A stretch of DNA of 64,000 nucleotides from Oscillospiraceae bacterium (lineage in GTDB: Bacteria > Bacillota > Clostridia > Oscillospirales > Oscillospiraceae), in NCBI GenBank assembly GCA_015067585.1, contig SVMC01000004.1, positions 1-64,000 on the forward strand, read 5' to 3'. The notes below the pieces were generated by a model that worked only from the letters and a program-made list of their open reading frames with translations, was not told the DNA's origin and searched no databases. Shown here piece by piece: positions 53,653-61,817 of this stretch (its first letter is position 1; each line of letters opens with the position of its first letter). A program made the position numbers and the translations under genes.

Positions 53653-54075
53653 ATGTCGGATGCGCTGAAGTTTGAGTATAAGATCAGCGGCGAAAACTTT
53701 GCCTCCGCTGGTGAAGCCACCATGCGGATCAAAAAGGAACTCCGCTCCCTTGGCTTTACCCCTGCGCTGATCCGCCGTGTCTCCATCGCAATGTATGAAG
53801 GTGAGATCAATATGGTCATCCACGCCGGCGGCGGTGTGGCTACCGTACTGGTCTATCCCGAATGTGTTGAGATCACGCTGGCAGACCAGGGCCCCGGCAT
53901 TGCCGATATCAGCCTTGCCATGCAGGAAGGCTACACCACCGCTCCCGATGCCATCCGCTCCTTCGGCTTCGGCGCAGGCATGGGCCTGCCCAACATGAAG
54001 AAGTATACCGATGACATGAGGATCGAATCCGAACTGAACAAAGGTACCACTGTATACATGAAAATCAACGCCTGA
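53653..54075 (+). CDS. RsbT/RsbW-like GHKL-fold ATP-binding protein
   Basis: A 140-residue protein with the ATPase motifs of anti-sigma-factor kinases: N box YEGEINMVIHA (~45-55), DQGPGI (~77-82), GFGAGMGLPNMKKYTDDM (~104-121) and GTTVYMKI at the end. RsbT/RsbW-type proteins phosphorylate a partner protein on Ser/Thr. There is no STAS-domain or sigma gene nearby to be the target. It lies 4 bases after the DRTGG gene and just before the sensor-like hydrogenase, so it probably carries that protein's signal. Confidence 0.87.
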   Translation: MSDALKFEYKISGENFASAGEATMRIKKELRSLGFTPALIRRVSIAMYEGEINMVIHAGGGVATVLVYPECVEITLADQGPGIADISLAMQEGYTTAPDAIRSFGFGAGMGLPNMKKYTDDMRIESELNKGTTVYMKINA

Positions 54076-54112
54076 TCACGCAGCTTTGCGTTTTTGGGCC
54101 AAATGAGGACAT

Positions 54113-55411
54113 ATGGCAAAATACAATCACTCGGTTTTACTGGATTCCAGCAAATGCAAGGGCTGCACCCACTGTCTGAAACGCTGTCCTACCGAAGCGA
54201 TCCGTATCCGCAACGGTCATGCGCAGATCTCTGCGACCAGCTGTATCGACTGCGGCGAGTGCATCCGCCTTTGCCCCTACAATGCAAAAACGGTCATCTG
54301 CGACAAGCTGGAAGCCATCGAGTCCTTCCGCTACAAAATCGCCCTGCCGCCCCCCAGCCTCTACGGTCAGTTTGACCATCTGGACGATATCGACTATCTG
54401 CTCCAAGGTCTGCGCGACTACGGTTTTGACGAGGTATTTGAGGTGGCACAGGCTGCGGAGATCGTATCCGGCTATACCCGCAGATATCTGCGCCGTCCCG
54501 ATGTGGTAAAGCCTGCCATCAGCTCCGCGTGTCCCGCGATCACGCATCTGATCGAGCAGCGCTTCCCCAATCTGATCGATAATGTAATCCCGCTGCTGCC
54601 CCCCGTGGATGTGGCAGCGAAAATGGCCCGTGAAAAGGCGCTGGCGGAGCATCCCGAGCTCAAGAGCGAGGACATCGGCATCTGCTTCATTTCGCCCTGT
54701 CCCGCCAAAGTCAGCTACCTGAAAAACGAGATGGCCAAAGGCCGGTCCAATGTGGACTGTGTCGTTTCTATGGGAGATATGTACTTCTCCCTGGTCAATA
54801 TTATGAGCCGTGCCATTGAGCCTGAGATCAACACTCAGACCGGTATCATCGGCGTCAGCTGGGCTTCCAGCGGCGGCGAAGCCAGCGCACTGTTCAATGA
54901 CCGCTATCTTGCAGCGGACGGCATCGAGAATGTCATCCGTGTACTGGAAAACATCGATAACGGCTCCTTCCCGGAGCTGGAATTCATTGAGCTCAATGCC
55001 TGCAGCGGCGGCTGCGTCGGCGGCGTGCTGACGGTGGAAAATGCTTTCATCGCCAAGGCCCGCCTGCATACCGTCCGTCACTATCTGCCTGTATCCCGTA
55101 ACTGGAATGTGGCTGGTGATGCAAAAGCGGATATCTCCATCCCGGACAACCTGTTCATGAGCGAGCCGCTGGAATACAGCCCGCCCGGCAGTCTGGCCGA
55201 CAACATGATGGACGCCTTCCGTAAGCGTGCCAGAATTCAGGAAATCGCTGAGCGGCTCCCCGCTCTGGACTGCGGCTCCTGCGGTTCACCCACCTGCCTC
55301 GCCTTCGCCATGGACATCGTCAACGGCAATGCCACGGAGGATGAGTGTATCGTCAAGATGCGGGACAGAATGCATGAGCTTCTGGGAGGATCTGACCATG
55401 ACAGTCCGTGA
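54113..55411 (+). CDS. Sensory-type [FeFe]-hydrogenase-like protein (HydS/HfsB-like)
   Basis: A 432-residue protein. Two N-terminal [4Fe-4S] sites (CKGCTHCLKRCP and CIDCGECIRLCP) precede an H-cluster domain whose motifs are altered: L1 SSACP (137-141) has Ala for the first Cys of TSCCP; L2 SPCPAK replaces MPCxxK; L3 is NACSGGCVGG. C-terminally (~386-420) a CxxCx4C pattern plus a later Cys (DECIV) forms another Fe-S domain. There is no PAS domain or kinase part. Ala in place of the proton-relay Cys is reported for the sensory HydS of Thermotoga. It probably senses H2 or redox state at low turnover; signal partners are the neighbouring ATPases. Confidence 0.86.
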   Translation: MAKYNHSVLLDSSKCKGCTHCLKRCPTEAIRIRNGHAQISATSCIDCGECIRLCPYNAKTVICDKLEAIESFRYKIALPPPSLYGQFDHLDDIDYLLQGLRDYGFDEVFEVAQAAEIVSGYTRRYLRRPDVVKPAISSACPAITHLIEQRFPNLIDNVIPLLPPVDVAAKMAREKALAEHPELKSEDIGICFISPCPAKVSYLKNEMAKGRSNVDCVVSMGDMYFSLVNIMSRAIEPEINTQTGIIGVSWASSGGEASALFNDRYLAADGIENVIRVLENIDNGSFPELEFIELNACSGGCVGGVLTVENAFIAKARLHTVRHYLPVSRNWNVAGDAKADISIPDNLFMSEPLEYSPPGSLADNMMDAFRKRARIQEIAERLPALDCGSCGSPTCLAFAMDIVNGNATEDECIVKMRDRMHELLGGSDHDSP

Positions 55412-55724
55412 GCTTTGCAATACCGCCGGCTTTACCCCACTGGCACTGCCGGACCCTGACCGAGAAATCGAAGGCTGCTATGTGGGCGACCTTCTGAGCT
55501 GGGTCATGGGCAACGCCGAATACGGCTGCGCCTGGGTCACGATCATGACCAACCGCAATATCATCGCCGTAGCCACCCTCATCGACATGGCCTGCATCCT
55601 TCTTGCCGAAGGCTGCACCCTGCCGGAAGACCTGACAGAGCTGGCAATGAGCCAGAATGTCAATGTGCTCACCAGTGAAAAGCCCGCATATGAGACCTGC
55701 GCGGCACTGGCAAAGCTCCTATGA
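55398..55724 (+). CDS. DRTGG-domain protein 2
   Basis: A 108-residue relative of the protein at 53301: WVTIMTNRNIIAVATLIDMACILL matches the DRTGG-like core, and PAYETCAALAKLL matches its end. The N-terminus has a VGDLLSWVMG segment like the first paralog's DMMSDVLAF. It overlaps the sensor hydrogenase by 14 bases and the PHP gene by 4 bases (ATGA), so the whole inserted module is tightly coupled. ATG 55398 follows GGGAGGA. Confidence 0.82.
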   Translation: MTVRELCNTAGFTPLALPDPDREIEGCYVGDLLSWVMGNAEYGCAWVTIMTNRNIIAVATLIDMACILLAEGCTLPEDLTELAMSQNVNVLTSEKPAYETCAALAKLL

Positions 55725-56449
55725 GGCGCGTCTACTGCGACTTCCACATCCATTCGTGCCTGTCCCCCTGCGGGGATGACAGCATGACTCCGGCCCTGGC
55801 AGCAGGTCTTCTGAGGCTGTCGGGATACGATGTGGCAGCCCTCACCGATCACAATGCCACCGGCAACTGTCCGGCCTTCTTCCGCGCCTGCGAAAGCTAC
55901 GGTCTGACCCCCCTGGCCGGTATGGAGCTGACCACAGCGGAAGACATCCATCTGGTATGCCTGCTTCGCACCTGCGAAGAGGCGGAAGCCTTCGGTCAGG
56001 CCGTGCAGCAGCATCGGATGCTCATCCGTAACCGCCCAAAGTTTTTCGGTCGGCAGCTCCTGATGGACGCGGAGGACAACATCTTAGGTGAGGAACCAAA
56101 CCTGCTTCCCAATGCCACAGACCTTTCTCTGGAGGACGCCTTCGCGCTGGCCACCGAATTCGGTGCCATCTGCTATCCCGCCCATGTGGACCGGGAGAGC
56201 AACGGCATTTTAGCCATCCTCGGTGATATGCCGGAATTGCCTCGCTTCTCCCACGCGGAATTCCGCGAACCGGAAAACCGGGACAAATACTGCCTCCATT
56301 ACCCCCGCCTGAAGGGTCTTCGCCCCCTCTTTGGATCTGACGCCCACCGGCCCGATGCCATCTGCGATGCCCAATTCTCCATTGAGATCGCAGATACCGG
56401 CGATGTGGCAGCGGCAGTAATGGAAGCACTGCAAGGAGGAAGCCGATGA
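55721..56449 (+). CDS. PHP-domain metal-dependent phosphoesterase
   Basis: A 242-residue PHP protein: CDFHIHSCLSPCGDD (HxH metal site, ~6-20), LTDHNATG (~45-52), GMELTTAEDIHL (~72-83), YPAHVDRES and GSDAHRPD (~217-224). Four PHP metal motifs are thus intact. Short PHP proteins of this type regularly occur in [FeFe]-hydrogenase sensory clusters; the substrate is unknown. A phosphatase counterpart to the two kinase-like neighbours is one idea. It overlaps the next gene by 4 bases. Confidence 0.88.
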   Translation: MRRVYCDFHIHSCLSPCGDDSMTPALAAGLLRLSGYDVAALTDHNATGNCPAFFRACESYGLTPLAGMELTTAEDIHLVCLLRTCEEAEAFGQAVQQHRMLIRNRPKFFGRQLLMDAEDNILGEEPNLLPNATDLSLEDAFALATEFGAICYPAHVDRESNGILAILGDMPELPRFSHAEFREPENRDKYCLHYPRLKGLRPLFGSDAHRPDAICDAQFSIEIADTGDVAAAVMEALQGGSR

Positions 56450-56994
56450 AAGAGCTGTCCCTCAATATTTTAGACATTGCCATGAATTCCGTCAAAGCCG
56501 GTGCCGCACACCTTGGCATCGAGTTGGATGAGACGGTTTCACCCCTTCTCACCATCATCATCCGTGATGACGGCTGCGGCATGAGTGAGGAATTTGTCCG
56601 GCGTCTGTCGGACCCCTTCTGCACCACCCGCACCACACGAAAGGTGGGTTTGGGCGTTCCCTTCTATCTGCTGGCGGCAGAGCAGACGGGCGGCGGTGTC
56701 ACCATCGAATCCACCCCCGAACCCGATCCCAACCATGGTACCACGGTGACCGCCGTGTTCCATAAAGATCACATCGATTTTACGCCCCTGGGCGATATCA
56801 TCTCCACCATCACCACCCTGATCCACGGTTACCCGGACATTGCGTTGGAGTTCTCCCACCGCTTCCCCACCCATGAGGTGGTTCTGTCCACGGAAGAGAT
56901 CAAGGCGATGCTTGGAGACATTCCCATCAATACTCTGGAAATCCTCAACTGGATCAGGGACTTTCTGGAAGAACAATACGATCACCAATCATAG
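56446..56994 (+). CDS. GHKL-fold ATP-binding protein (histidine-kinase-like ATPase domain)
   Basis: A 182-residue protein. An N box (LDIAMNSVKAGA, ~9-20), DDGCGM (~41-46), GLGVPFYLLAAEQTGG (~66-81) and GTTVTAVF (~95-102) define the ATP-binding fold. No phospho-accepting His domain, sensor or membrane helix is attached. The C-terminal ~75 residues are less conserved. It starts at ATG 56446, overlapping the PHP gene. Together with the RsbT-like protein it makes two lone ATPases in one cluster. Confidence 0.86.
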   Translation: MKELSLNILDIAMNSVKAGAAHLGIELDETVSPLLTIIIRDDGCGMSEEFVRRLSDPFCTTRTTRKVGLGVPFYLLAAEQTGGGVTIESTPEPDPNHGTTVTAVFHKDHIDFTPLGDIISTITTLIHGYPDIALEFSHRFPTHEVVLSTEEIKAMLGDIPINTLEILNWIRDFLEEQYDHQS

Positions 56995-57010
56995 AAGGAA
57001 GGATAACATC

Positions 57011-57379
57011 ATGAAAACACTCGAAGAACTTGCTCAGCTCAGAGAGCAAATGAAAGCGAAGATGGCAATCCGCAGCACCGAAGGCAAGCTCCGCGTCGTA
57101 GTCGGCATGGCTACCTGCGGCATTGCTGCCGGCGCAAGACCCGTCCTCAACACCCTGACTGATGAAGTCAGCAAGGAAGGCCTGACGGATAAGGTTACCG
57201 TTTCCCAGACCGGCTGCATTGGCATCTGCCAGTTTGAGCCTGTCATCGAAGTCTTTGACGGCGAATCCAAGGTCACCTATGTCAAGATGACCCCCGACAA
57301 GGCAAAGCGCATCGTTGCCGAGCACCTCAAGGGTGGCAAGGTTGTTCAGGAATACACCATCGGCAGTTCTAATGTTTAA
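57011..57379 (+). CDS. HndB-like [2Fe-2S] ferredoxin-domain protein of the hydrogenase
   Basis: A 122-residue thioredoxin-like ferredoxin similar to HndB of NADP-reducing hydrogenases. Cysteines are in MATCGIAAGA (near residue 37) and TGCIGICQFEP (near 71-75), fewer than in the NuoE-type subunit, in keeping with that family. The N-terminus is a helix with KTLEELAQLREQMK. The start ATG 57011 follows GAAGGA. It directly precedes the NuoF-like subunit and is part of the electron chain. Confidence 0.9.
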   Translation: MKTLEELAQLREQMKAKMAIRSTEGKLRVVVGMATCGIAAGARPVLNTLTDEVSKEGLTDKVTVSQTGCIGICQFEPVIEVFDGESKVTYVKMTPDKAKRIVAEHLKGGKVVQEYTIGSSNV

Positions 57380-57400
57380 TCACGGAGGGAGCAGTATAGT

Positions 57401-59188
57401 ATGATTCGTTCTCATGTTATGATTTGCGCCGGTACCGGTTGTACCGCGTCCGGCAGCGCTACCCTGCAGGCTTCCCTGCAGAAAGAGCTGGAAGCAAAGG
57501 GTCTGCAGGAAGAAGTCCGCATCGTCCCCACCGGCTGCTTCGGCCTGTGTGCCCTCGGCCCCATCATGATCATCTACCCCGAAGGCGTGTTCTATGCCAA
57601 CGTTAAGGAATCTGACGTTCCCGAGATCGTGGAAGAGCATCTGCTGAAGGGCCGTGTTGTCCAGCGCCTCATCCATACCGACGAAACCACCAAGGAGCTC
57701 GTCACCAACCTGGCTGACACCAGCTTCTACAAGATCCAGCAGCGTGTTGCCCTTCGCAACTGCGGCGAGATCGACCCCGAAAATATCGACGAATACATCG
57801 CAAGAGACGGCTATGCAGCCCTTGCCAAGGTTCTGACCCAGATGACTCCGGACGATGTCATCCAGACCCTGCTGGATTCCGGTCTGCGCGGCCGCGGCGG
57901 CGCCGGCTTCCCCACCGGCCTGAAGTGGAAGTTCGCCAAGGGTTACGAAAATGAGCAGAAGTATGTCTGCTGCAACGCTGACGAAGGCGACCCCGGTGCA
58001 TTCATGGACCGCTCCATCCTCGAAGGCGACCCCCATGCACTTCTCGAAGCCATGACCATCGCCGGTTACACCATCGGCGCAAATCAGGGCTACATCTATG
58101 TTCGTGCTGAATATCCCATCGCTGTTCAGCGTCTGGACATCGCCATCAAGCAGTCCAGAGAATACGGCCTGCTGGGCGACAACGTCCTCGGCACCGGCTT
58201 CAAGTTCAACATTGACCTGCGTCTGGGCGCCGGCGCATTCGTCTGCGGCGAAGAAACCGCTCTGATGACCTCCATCGAAGGCAACCGCGGCGAACCCCGT
58301 CCCCGTCCTCCCTTCCCCGCTGAAAAGGGTCTTTACAACAAGCCCTCCATCCTCAACAATGTTGAGACCTATGCCAACATCCCCCAGATCATCCTCAAGG
58401 GTGCTGACTGGTTCGCCTCCATGGGCACTGAGAAGTCCAAGGGCACCAAGGTCTTCGCTCTGGGCGGCAAGATCGAGCACACCGGTCTGGTAGAAGTTCC
58501 CATGGGCACCACCCTGCGCCAGATCGTCGAAGAAGTCGGCGGCGGCATCCCCAACGGCAAGAAGTTCAAGGCTGCTCAGACCGGCGGTCCTTCCGGCGGC
58601 TGCATCCCCATCGAACACTTCGATGTTCCCGTTGACTATGAGCATCTGGCAGAGCTTGGCTCCATCGTCGGTTCCGGCGGTCTGATCGTCATGGACGAAG
58701 ACAACTGCATGGTCGACATCGCAAAGTTCTTCCTGGAATTCACAGTTGATGAATCCTGCGGTAAGTGCACTCCCTGCCGTATCGGCACCCGCCGTATGCT
58801 GGAGCTGCTGAACAAGATCACCGATGGCAACGGCACCATGGAAGATCTTGAGAAGCTCGAAGAGCTCTGCAACTACGTCAAGGAAAACTCCCTGTGCGGC
58901 CTCGGCCAGACGGCTCCCAACCCCGTTCTGTCCACCCTGCGCTTCTTCCGTGACGAATATATTGCCCACATCGTTGACAAGCGCTGCCCCGCCGGCGTCT
59001 GCAAGAACCTTCTGCAGTATGTCATCGATCCCGAAAAGTGCAAGGGCTGCACCCTCTGTGCAAGAAAGTGCCCCGTTGGCGCGATCTCCGGTTCCGTCAA
59101 GAACCCCCATGTGATCGATCCTGTCAAGTGCATCAAGTGCGGCGCCTGCATGGACAGCTGCAAGTTCGGTGCAATCAGCAAGAAGTAA
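57401..59188 (+). CDS. NuoF-like flavin/NAD subunit of the [FeFe]-hydrogenase (HydB/HndC)
   Basis: A 595-residue protein. A thioredoxin-like [2Fe-2S] domain (~1-110; CAGTGC, CFGLC) comes first, then the NuoF core with the FMN/NAD glycine loop GRGGAGFPTGLKW (~165-177), NADEGDPGAF (~190), the SLBB part and SCGKCTPCRIGTRRM (~450) for a [4Fe-4S] cluster. The C-terminus adds two ferredoxin clusters, CKGCTLCARKCP and CIKCGACMDSC. This is the layout of electron-bifurcating HydABC and NADP-linked HndABCD enzymes. Nearly all Lys codons are AAG, as in hydA, a sign of high expression. Confidence 0.96.
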   Translation: MIRSHVMICAGTGCTASGSATLQASLQKELEAKGLQEEVRIVPTGCFGLCALGPIMIIYPEGVFYANVKESDVPEIVEEHLLKGRVVQRLIHTDETTKELVTNLADTSFYKIQQRVALRNCGEIDPENIDEYIARDGYAALAKVLTQMTPDDVIQTLLDSGLRGRGGAGFPTGLKWKFAKGYENEQKYVCCNADEGDPGAFMDRSILEGDPHALLEAMTIAGYTIGANQGYIYVRAEYPIAVQRLDIAIKQSREYGLLGDNVLGTGFKFNIDLRLGAGAFVCGEETALMTSIEGNRGEPRPRPPFPAEKGLYNKPSILNNVETYANIPQIILKGADWFASMGTEKSKGTKVFALGGKIEHTGLVEVPMGTTLRQIVEEVGGGIPNGKKFKAAQTGGPSGGCIPIEHFDVPVDYEHLAELGSIVGSGGLIVMDEDNCMVDIAKFFLEFTVDESCGKCTPCRIGTRRMLELLNKITDGNGTMEDLEKLEELCNYVKENSLCGLGQTAPNPVLSTLRFFRDEYIAHIVDKRCPAGVCKNLLQYVIDPEKCKGCTLCARKCPVGAISGSVKNPHVIDPVKCIKCGACMDSCKFGAISKK

Positions 59189-59201
59189 GGAGGAACAGAG
59201 C

Positions 59202-60956
59202 ATGGATATCACGATCAAAATCAATGGTTTCGAAGTGACCGCCCCCCGTGGCACTACGATCCTTCAGGCCGCAAGAATGGCCCACATCGACATCCCCACC
59301 CTTTGCTACATGAAGGAAATCAACGAGATCGGCGCCTGCCGTCTGTGCGTTGTGGAAGCAAAGGAAGGCCCCCGTCCGGCTAAGCTGGTCGCCGCCTGCG
59401 TATACCCCATCTCCAACGGCATGGAAGTCGTTACCAACAGCCCCAAGGTCATCGCCGCAAGAAAGACGAACCTTGAGCTTCTCCTCTCCAACCACAACCG
59501 CTCCTGCCTGAGCTGCGTGCGCAGTGGCAGATGCGAACTGCAGACCCTCTGCCGTGAATACGGTGTAGAGAATGAAGGCAGATTCGACGGTGTTAAGACT
59601 CCCAGCGAGATTGACTACTCCGCCGTACATCTGGTTCGCGATAACTCCAAGTGCATCCTCTGCCGCCGCTGCGTAGCAGTCTGCGAAAAGCATCAGGATG
59701 TCGCCGTCATCGGCGCCAACGAGCGTGGCTTCAAGACCAACATCGGCAGCGCCTTTGATATGGGTCTGGGCGAGACCAGCTGCGTGGCCTGCGGCCAGTG
59801 CATCAATGTCTGCCCCACCGGCGCTCTGCACGAAAAGGAATCCATTGACGACGTTCTCGCCGCCATTGCCGATCCCACCAAGTATGTCGTGGTTCAGACC
59901 GCTCCCGCTGTCCGTGCTGCTCTGGGCGAATGCTTCGGCCTGCCCATCGGCACCAATGTAGAAGGCAAGATGGTCGCTGCTCTGCGCCGTCTCGGCTTCG
60001 ACCGCGTCTTCGATACCGACTTCTCCGCTGACCTCACCATCATGGAAGAAGCCAACGAATTCATCGAGCGCGTACAGAACGGCGGCAAGCTGCCTCTCAT
60101 TACTTCCTGCAGCCCCGGCTGGATCAAGTACTGCGAGCACTACTTCCCCGAAATGATCGACAACCTGTCCTCCTGCAAGTCTCCCCAGCAGATGCTCGGC
60201 GCTGTCATCAAGACCTACTTCGCAGAAACCATGGGCATCGATCCCAAGAACATCGTTTCCGTTTCCGTCATGCCCTGCACCGCCAAGAAGTTCGAGATCG
60301 GCCGTGACGATCAGAACGCTGCCGGCGTTGCTGACGTTGATTATGCCCTCACCACCCGTGAACTCGGCCGCATGATCGAGAAGGTCGGCATCCGCTTCCT
60401 GGATCTGCCCGACGAAGAGTACGACTCTCCTCTGGGCGAAGACACCGGCGCAGCCGTCATCTTCGGCGCTACCGGCGGTGTTATGGAAGCTGCCCTGCGT
60501 ACCGCAGTGGAAACCCTCACCGGCAAGGAACTGGAAAGCGTTGACTTCCACGAAGTCCGCGGTCTGGCCGGCATCAAGGAAGCTACCTACAATGTCAACG
60601 GCATGGATGTCAATGTTGCTGTCGCTTCCGGCCTGAAGAACGCTCATGACCTGCTCATGCGTGTCCAGAACGGCGAAGCCAACTATCACTTCATTGAGAT
60701 CATGGCTTGCCCCGGCGGTTGCATCAATGGCGGCGGCCAGCCCCAGCAGCCCGCTTCCGTCCGCAACTTCGAGGACATCCGCGCTAAGCGCGCCAAGGTC
60801 CTGTACGATCAGGATGCCGCAATGCCCCTGCGTAAGTCTCACGAGAACCCCGCCATCCAGAAGCTGTATGCCGAATACTTCGGCAAACCCGGCAGCCACA
60901 AGGCTCACGAGTATCTCCACACCACTTACGTCAAGCGCTCCATCAACCACAACTAA
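59202..60956 (+). CDS. hydA: Catalytic [FeFe]-hydrogenase subunit HydA/HndD
   Basis: A 584-residue catalytic subunit that makes or oxidises H2. It has a [2Fe-2S] domain (Cys ~35, 46, 49, 62), a His/Cys3 [4Fe-4S] site (HNRSCLSCVRSGRC), two [4Fe-4S] clusters (CILCRRCVAVC, CVACGQCINVC) and the H-cluster domain: L1 TSCSPGW (~301-307), L2 MPCTAKKFE and L3 MACPGGCINGGGQP. The small-subunit end is fused (HENPAIQKLYAEYFG). L1 has Ser at the second Cys of the textbook TSCCPGW. The start is ATG 59202 behind AAGGAGGA, 13 bases after hydB. Confidence 0.97.
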   Translation: MDITIKINGFEVTAPRGTTILQAARMAHIDIPTLCYMKEINEIGACRLCVVEAKEGPRPAKLVAACVYPISNGMEVVTNSPKVIAARKTNLELLLSNHNRSCLSCVRSGRCELQTLCREYGVENEGRFDGVKTPSEIDYSAVHLVRDNSKCILCRRCVAVCEKHQDVAVIGANERGFKTNIGSAFDMGLGETSCVACGQCINVCPTGALHEKESIDDVLAAIADPTKYVVVQTAPAVRAALGECFGLPIGTNVEGKMVAALRRLGFDRVFDTDFSADLTIMEEANEFIERVQNGGKLPLITSCSPGWIKYCEHYFPEMIDNLSSCKSPQQMLGAVIKTYFAETMGIDPKNIVSVSVMPCTAKKFEIGRDDQNAAGVADVDYALTTRELGRMIEKVGIRFLDLPDEEYDSPLGEDTGAAVIFGATGGVMEAALRTAVETLTGKELESVDFHEVRGLAGIKEATYNVNGMDVNVAVASGLKNAHDLLMRVQNGEANYHFIEIMACPGGCINGGGQPQQPASVRNFEDIRAKRAKVLYDQDAAMPLRKSHENPAIQKLYAEYFGKPGSHKAHEYLHTTYVKRSINHN

Positions 60957-60967
60957 TGCAAATAGCA

Positions 60968-61001
60968 ACCGCCCCTGCTTCGGCAGGGGCGGTACTTTTT
61001 T
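60968..61001 (+). terminator. Terminator of the hydrogenase operon
   Basis: An 11-bp GC-rich stem (60968-60978 with 60983-60993), TTCG loop, T6 run at 60996-61001. Confidence 0.96.
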
Positions 61002-61090
61002 GTTCTATCATAAATGTTGTATCAAGAATGGATGTAACTTGCAGAATGTTCGGAAAATAACAATAATCCGGTCAGAAGTCAGGGATTCTC

Positions 61091-61693
61091 TCAAAACACA
61101 GAAGCATTTCCTGTTGTTTTCGGTTTTTTTGGTCGATAAACAAGCAGTAGTCCCACAAAAACCAGGACATTTATCAATGGAACACACCCAATAAACATGC
61201 TCTTTTTCAGAAGATCCCGCAGGGGCATTTTAAAAATACAGACATCTCCATTCTCTGTGCATCGATATATTTTTGTTCTGAATTGAAGGAGTTTGATTCG
61301 GTACAGTGTCCCATCTGCATCGGTAAACTTATATTTTGAATATTTAGGAAACAGGCTATAATCGATATCAGTCAGATCCTCACGAGTAATTTCATTTCCA
61401 TATAAGTCCAGTGTAACTATATATGGCCAATGACTGACAAGGACTTGATCATCTTTGATTGTGAAGTTATAGCCTCTGGATGTTGTAGCACTAAAACGGC
61501 GCAATTCTGCACCACTTGGATCAACCACCTGAATGGTGCCGCCGTCTTTGCCAAGATAAATATTCCCTGCACTGTCGAGCGCAAAGCCAGAATATTCAAT
61601 CGTTGGTACGGAGAAAACCAACCATAACACAGAAAGAAACAGCACAAACGCAAAAAGGAACAGTAATAAGTAAACTTTATCTTCTTTTTTCAT
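61091..61693 (-). CDS. Membrane protein with NHL/propeller-like loop, unknown function
   Basis: A 200-residue protein. One helix at ~7-29, then a ~120-residue stretch with beta-propeller-like motifs (ALDSAGNIYLGKDGG, then GTIQVVDPSGAELRRF, and DADGTLYRIKLLQF), then a second helix at ~166-186 and a Lys-rich tail. The repeats resemble NHL/SMP-30 blades, but too few to close a propeller alone. It is a single-gene unit with a perfect-consensus promoter. Function not recognised. Confidence 0.72.
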   Translation of the reverse strand: MKKEDKVYLLLFLFAFVLFLSVLWLVFSVPTIEYSGFALDSAGNIYLGKDGGTIQVVDPSGAELRRFSATTSRGYNFTIKDDQVLVSHWPYIVTLDLYGNEITREDLTDIDYSLFPKYSKYKFTDADGTLYRIKLLQFRTKIYRCTENGDVCIFKMPLRDLLKKSMFIGCVPLINVLVFVGLLLVYRPKKPKTTGNASVF

Positions 61694-61788
61694 CTATACC
61701 ACCCATTACTGTATGATTCACCTTATCATGGGACAAAGGACATTTGTCTGTCTTGACATACTGTTCTCCAAATAACCCTTATATTGCC

Positions 61789-61817
61789 ATTATATCCCTC
61801 TTTTTTGCCCTTGTCAA
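61789..61817 (-). promoter_or_regulatory. Perfect-consensus promoter for the membrane protein gene
   Basis: Minus strand: TTGACA (61817-61812), exactly 17 bases, TATAAT (61794-61789). Both boxes match the sigma-A consensus fully. Confidence 0.9.

Noticed and set aside
57380..60968. Two very long open frames on the minus strand (57380-59254 and 59175-60968)
   Set aside because: They lie exactly antisense to hydB and hydA and arise from the strong codon bias of those genes; no ribosome sites and no recognisable motifs.
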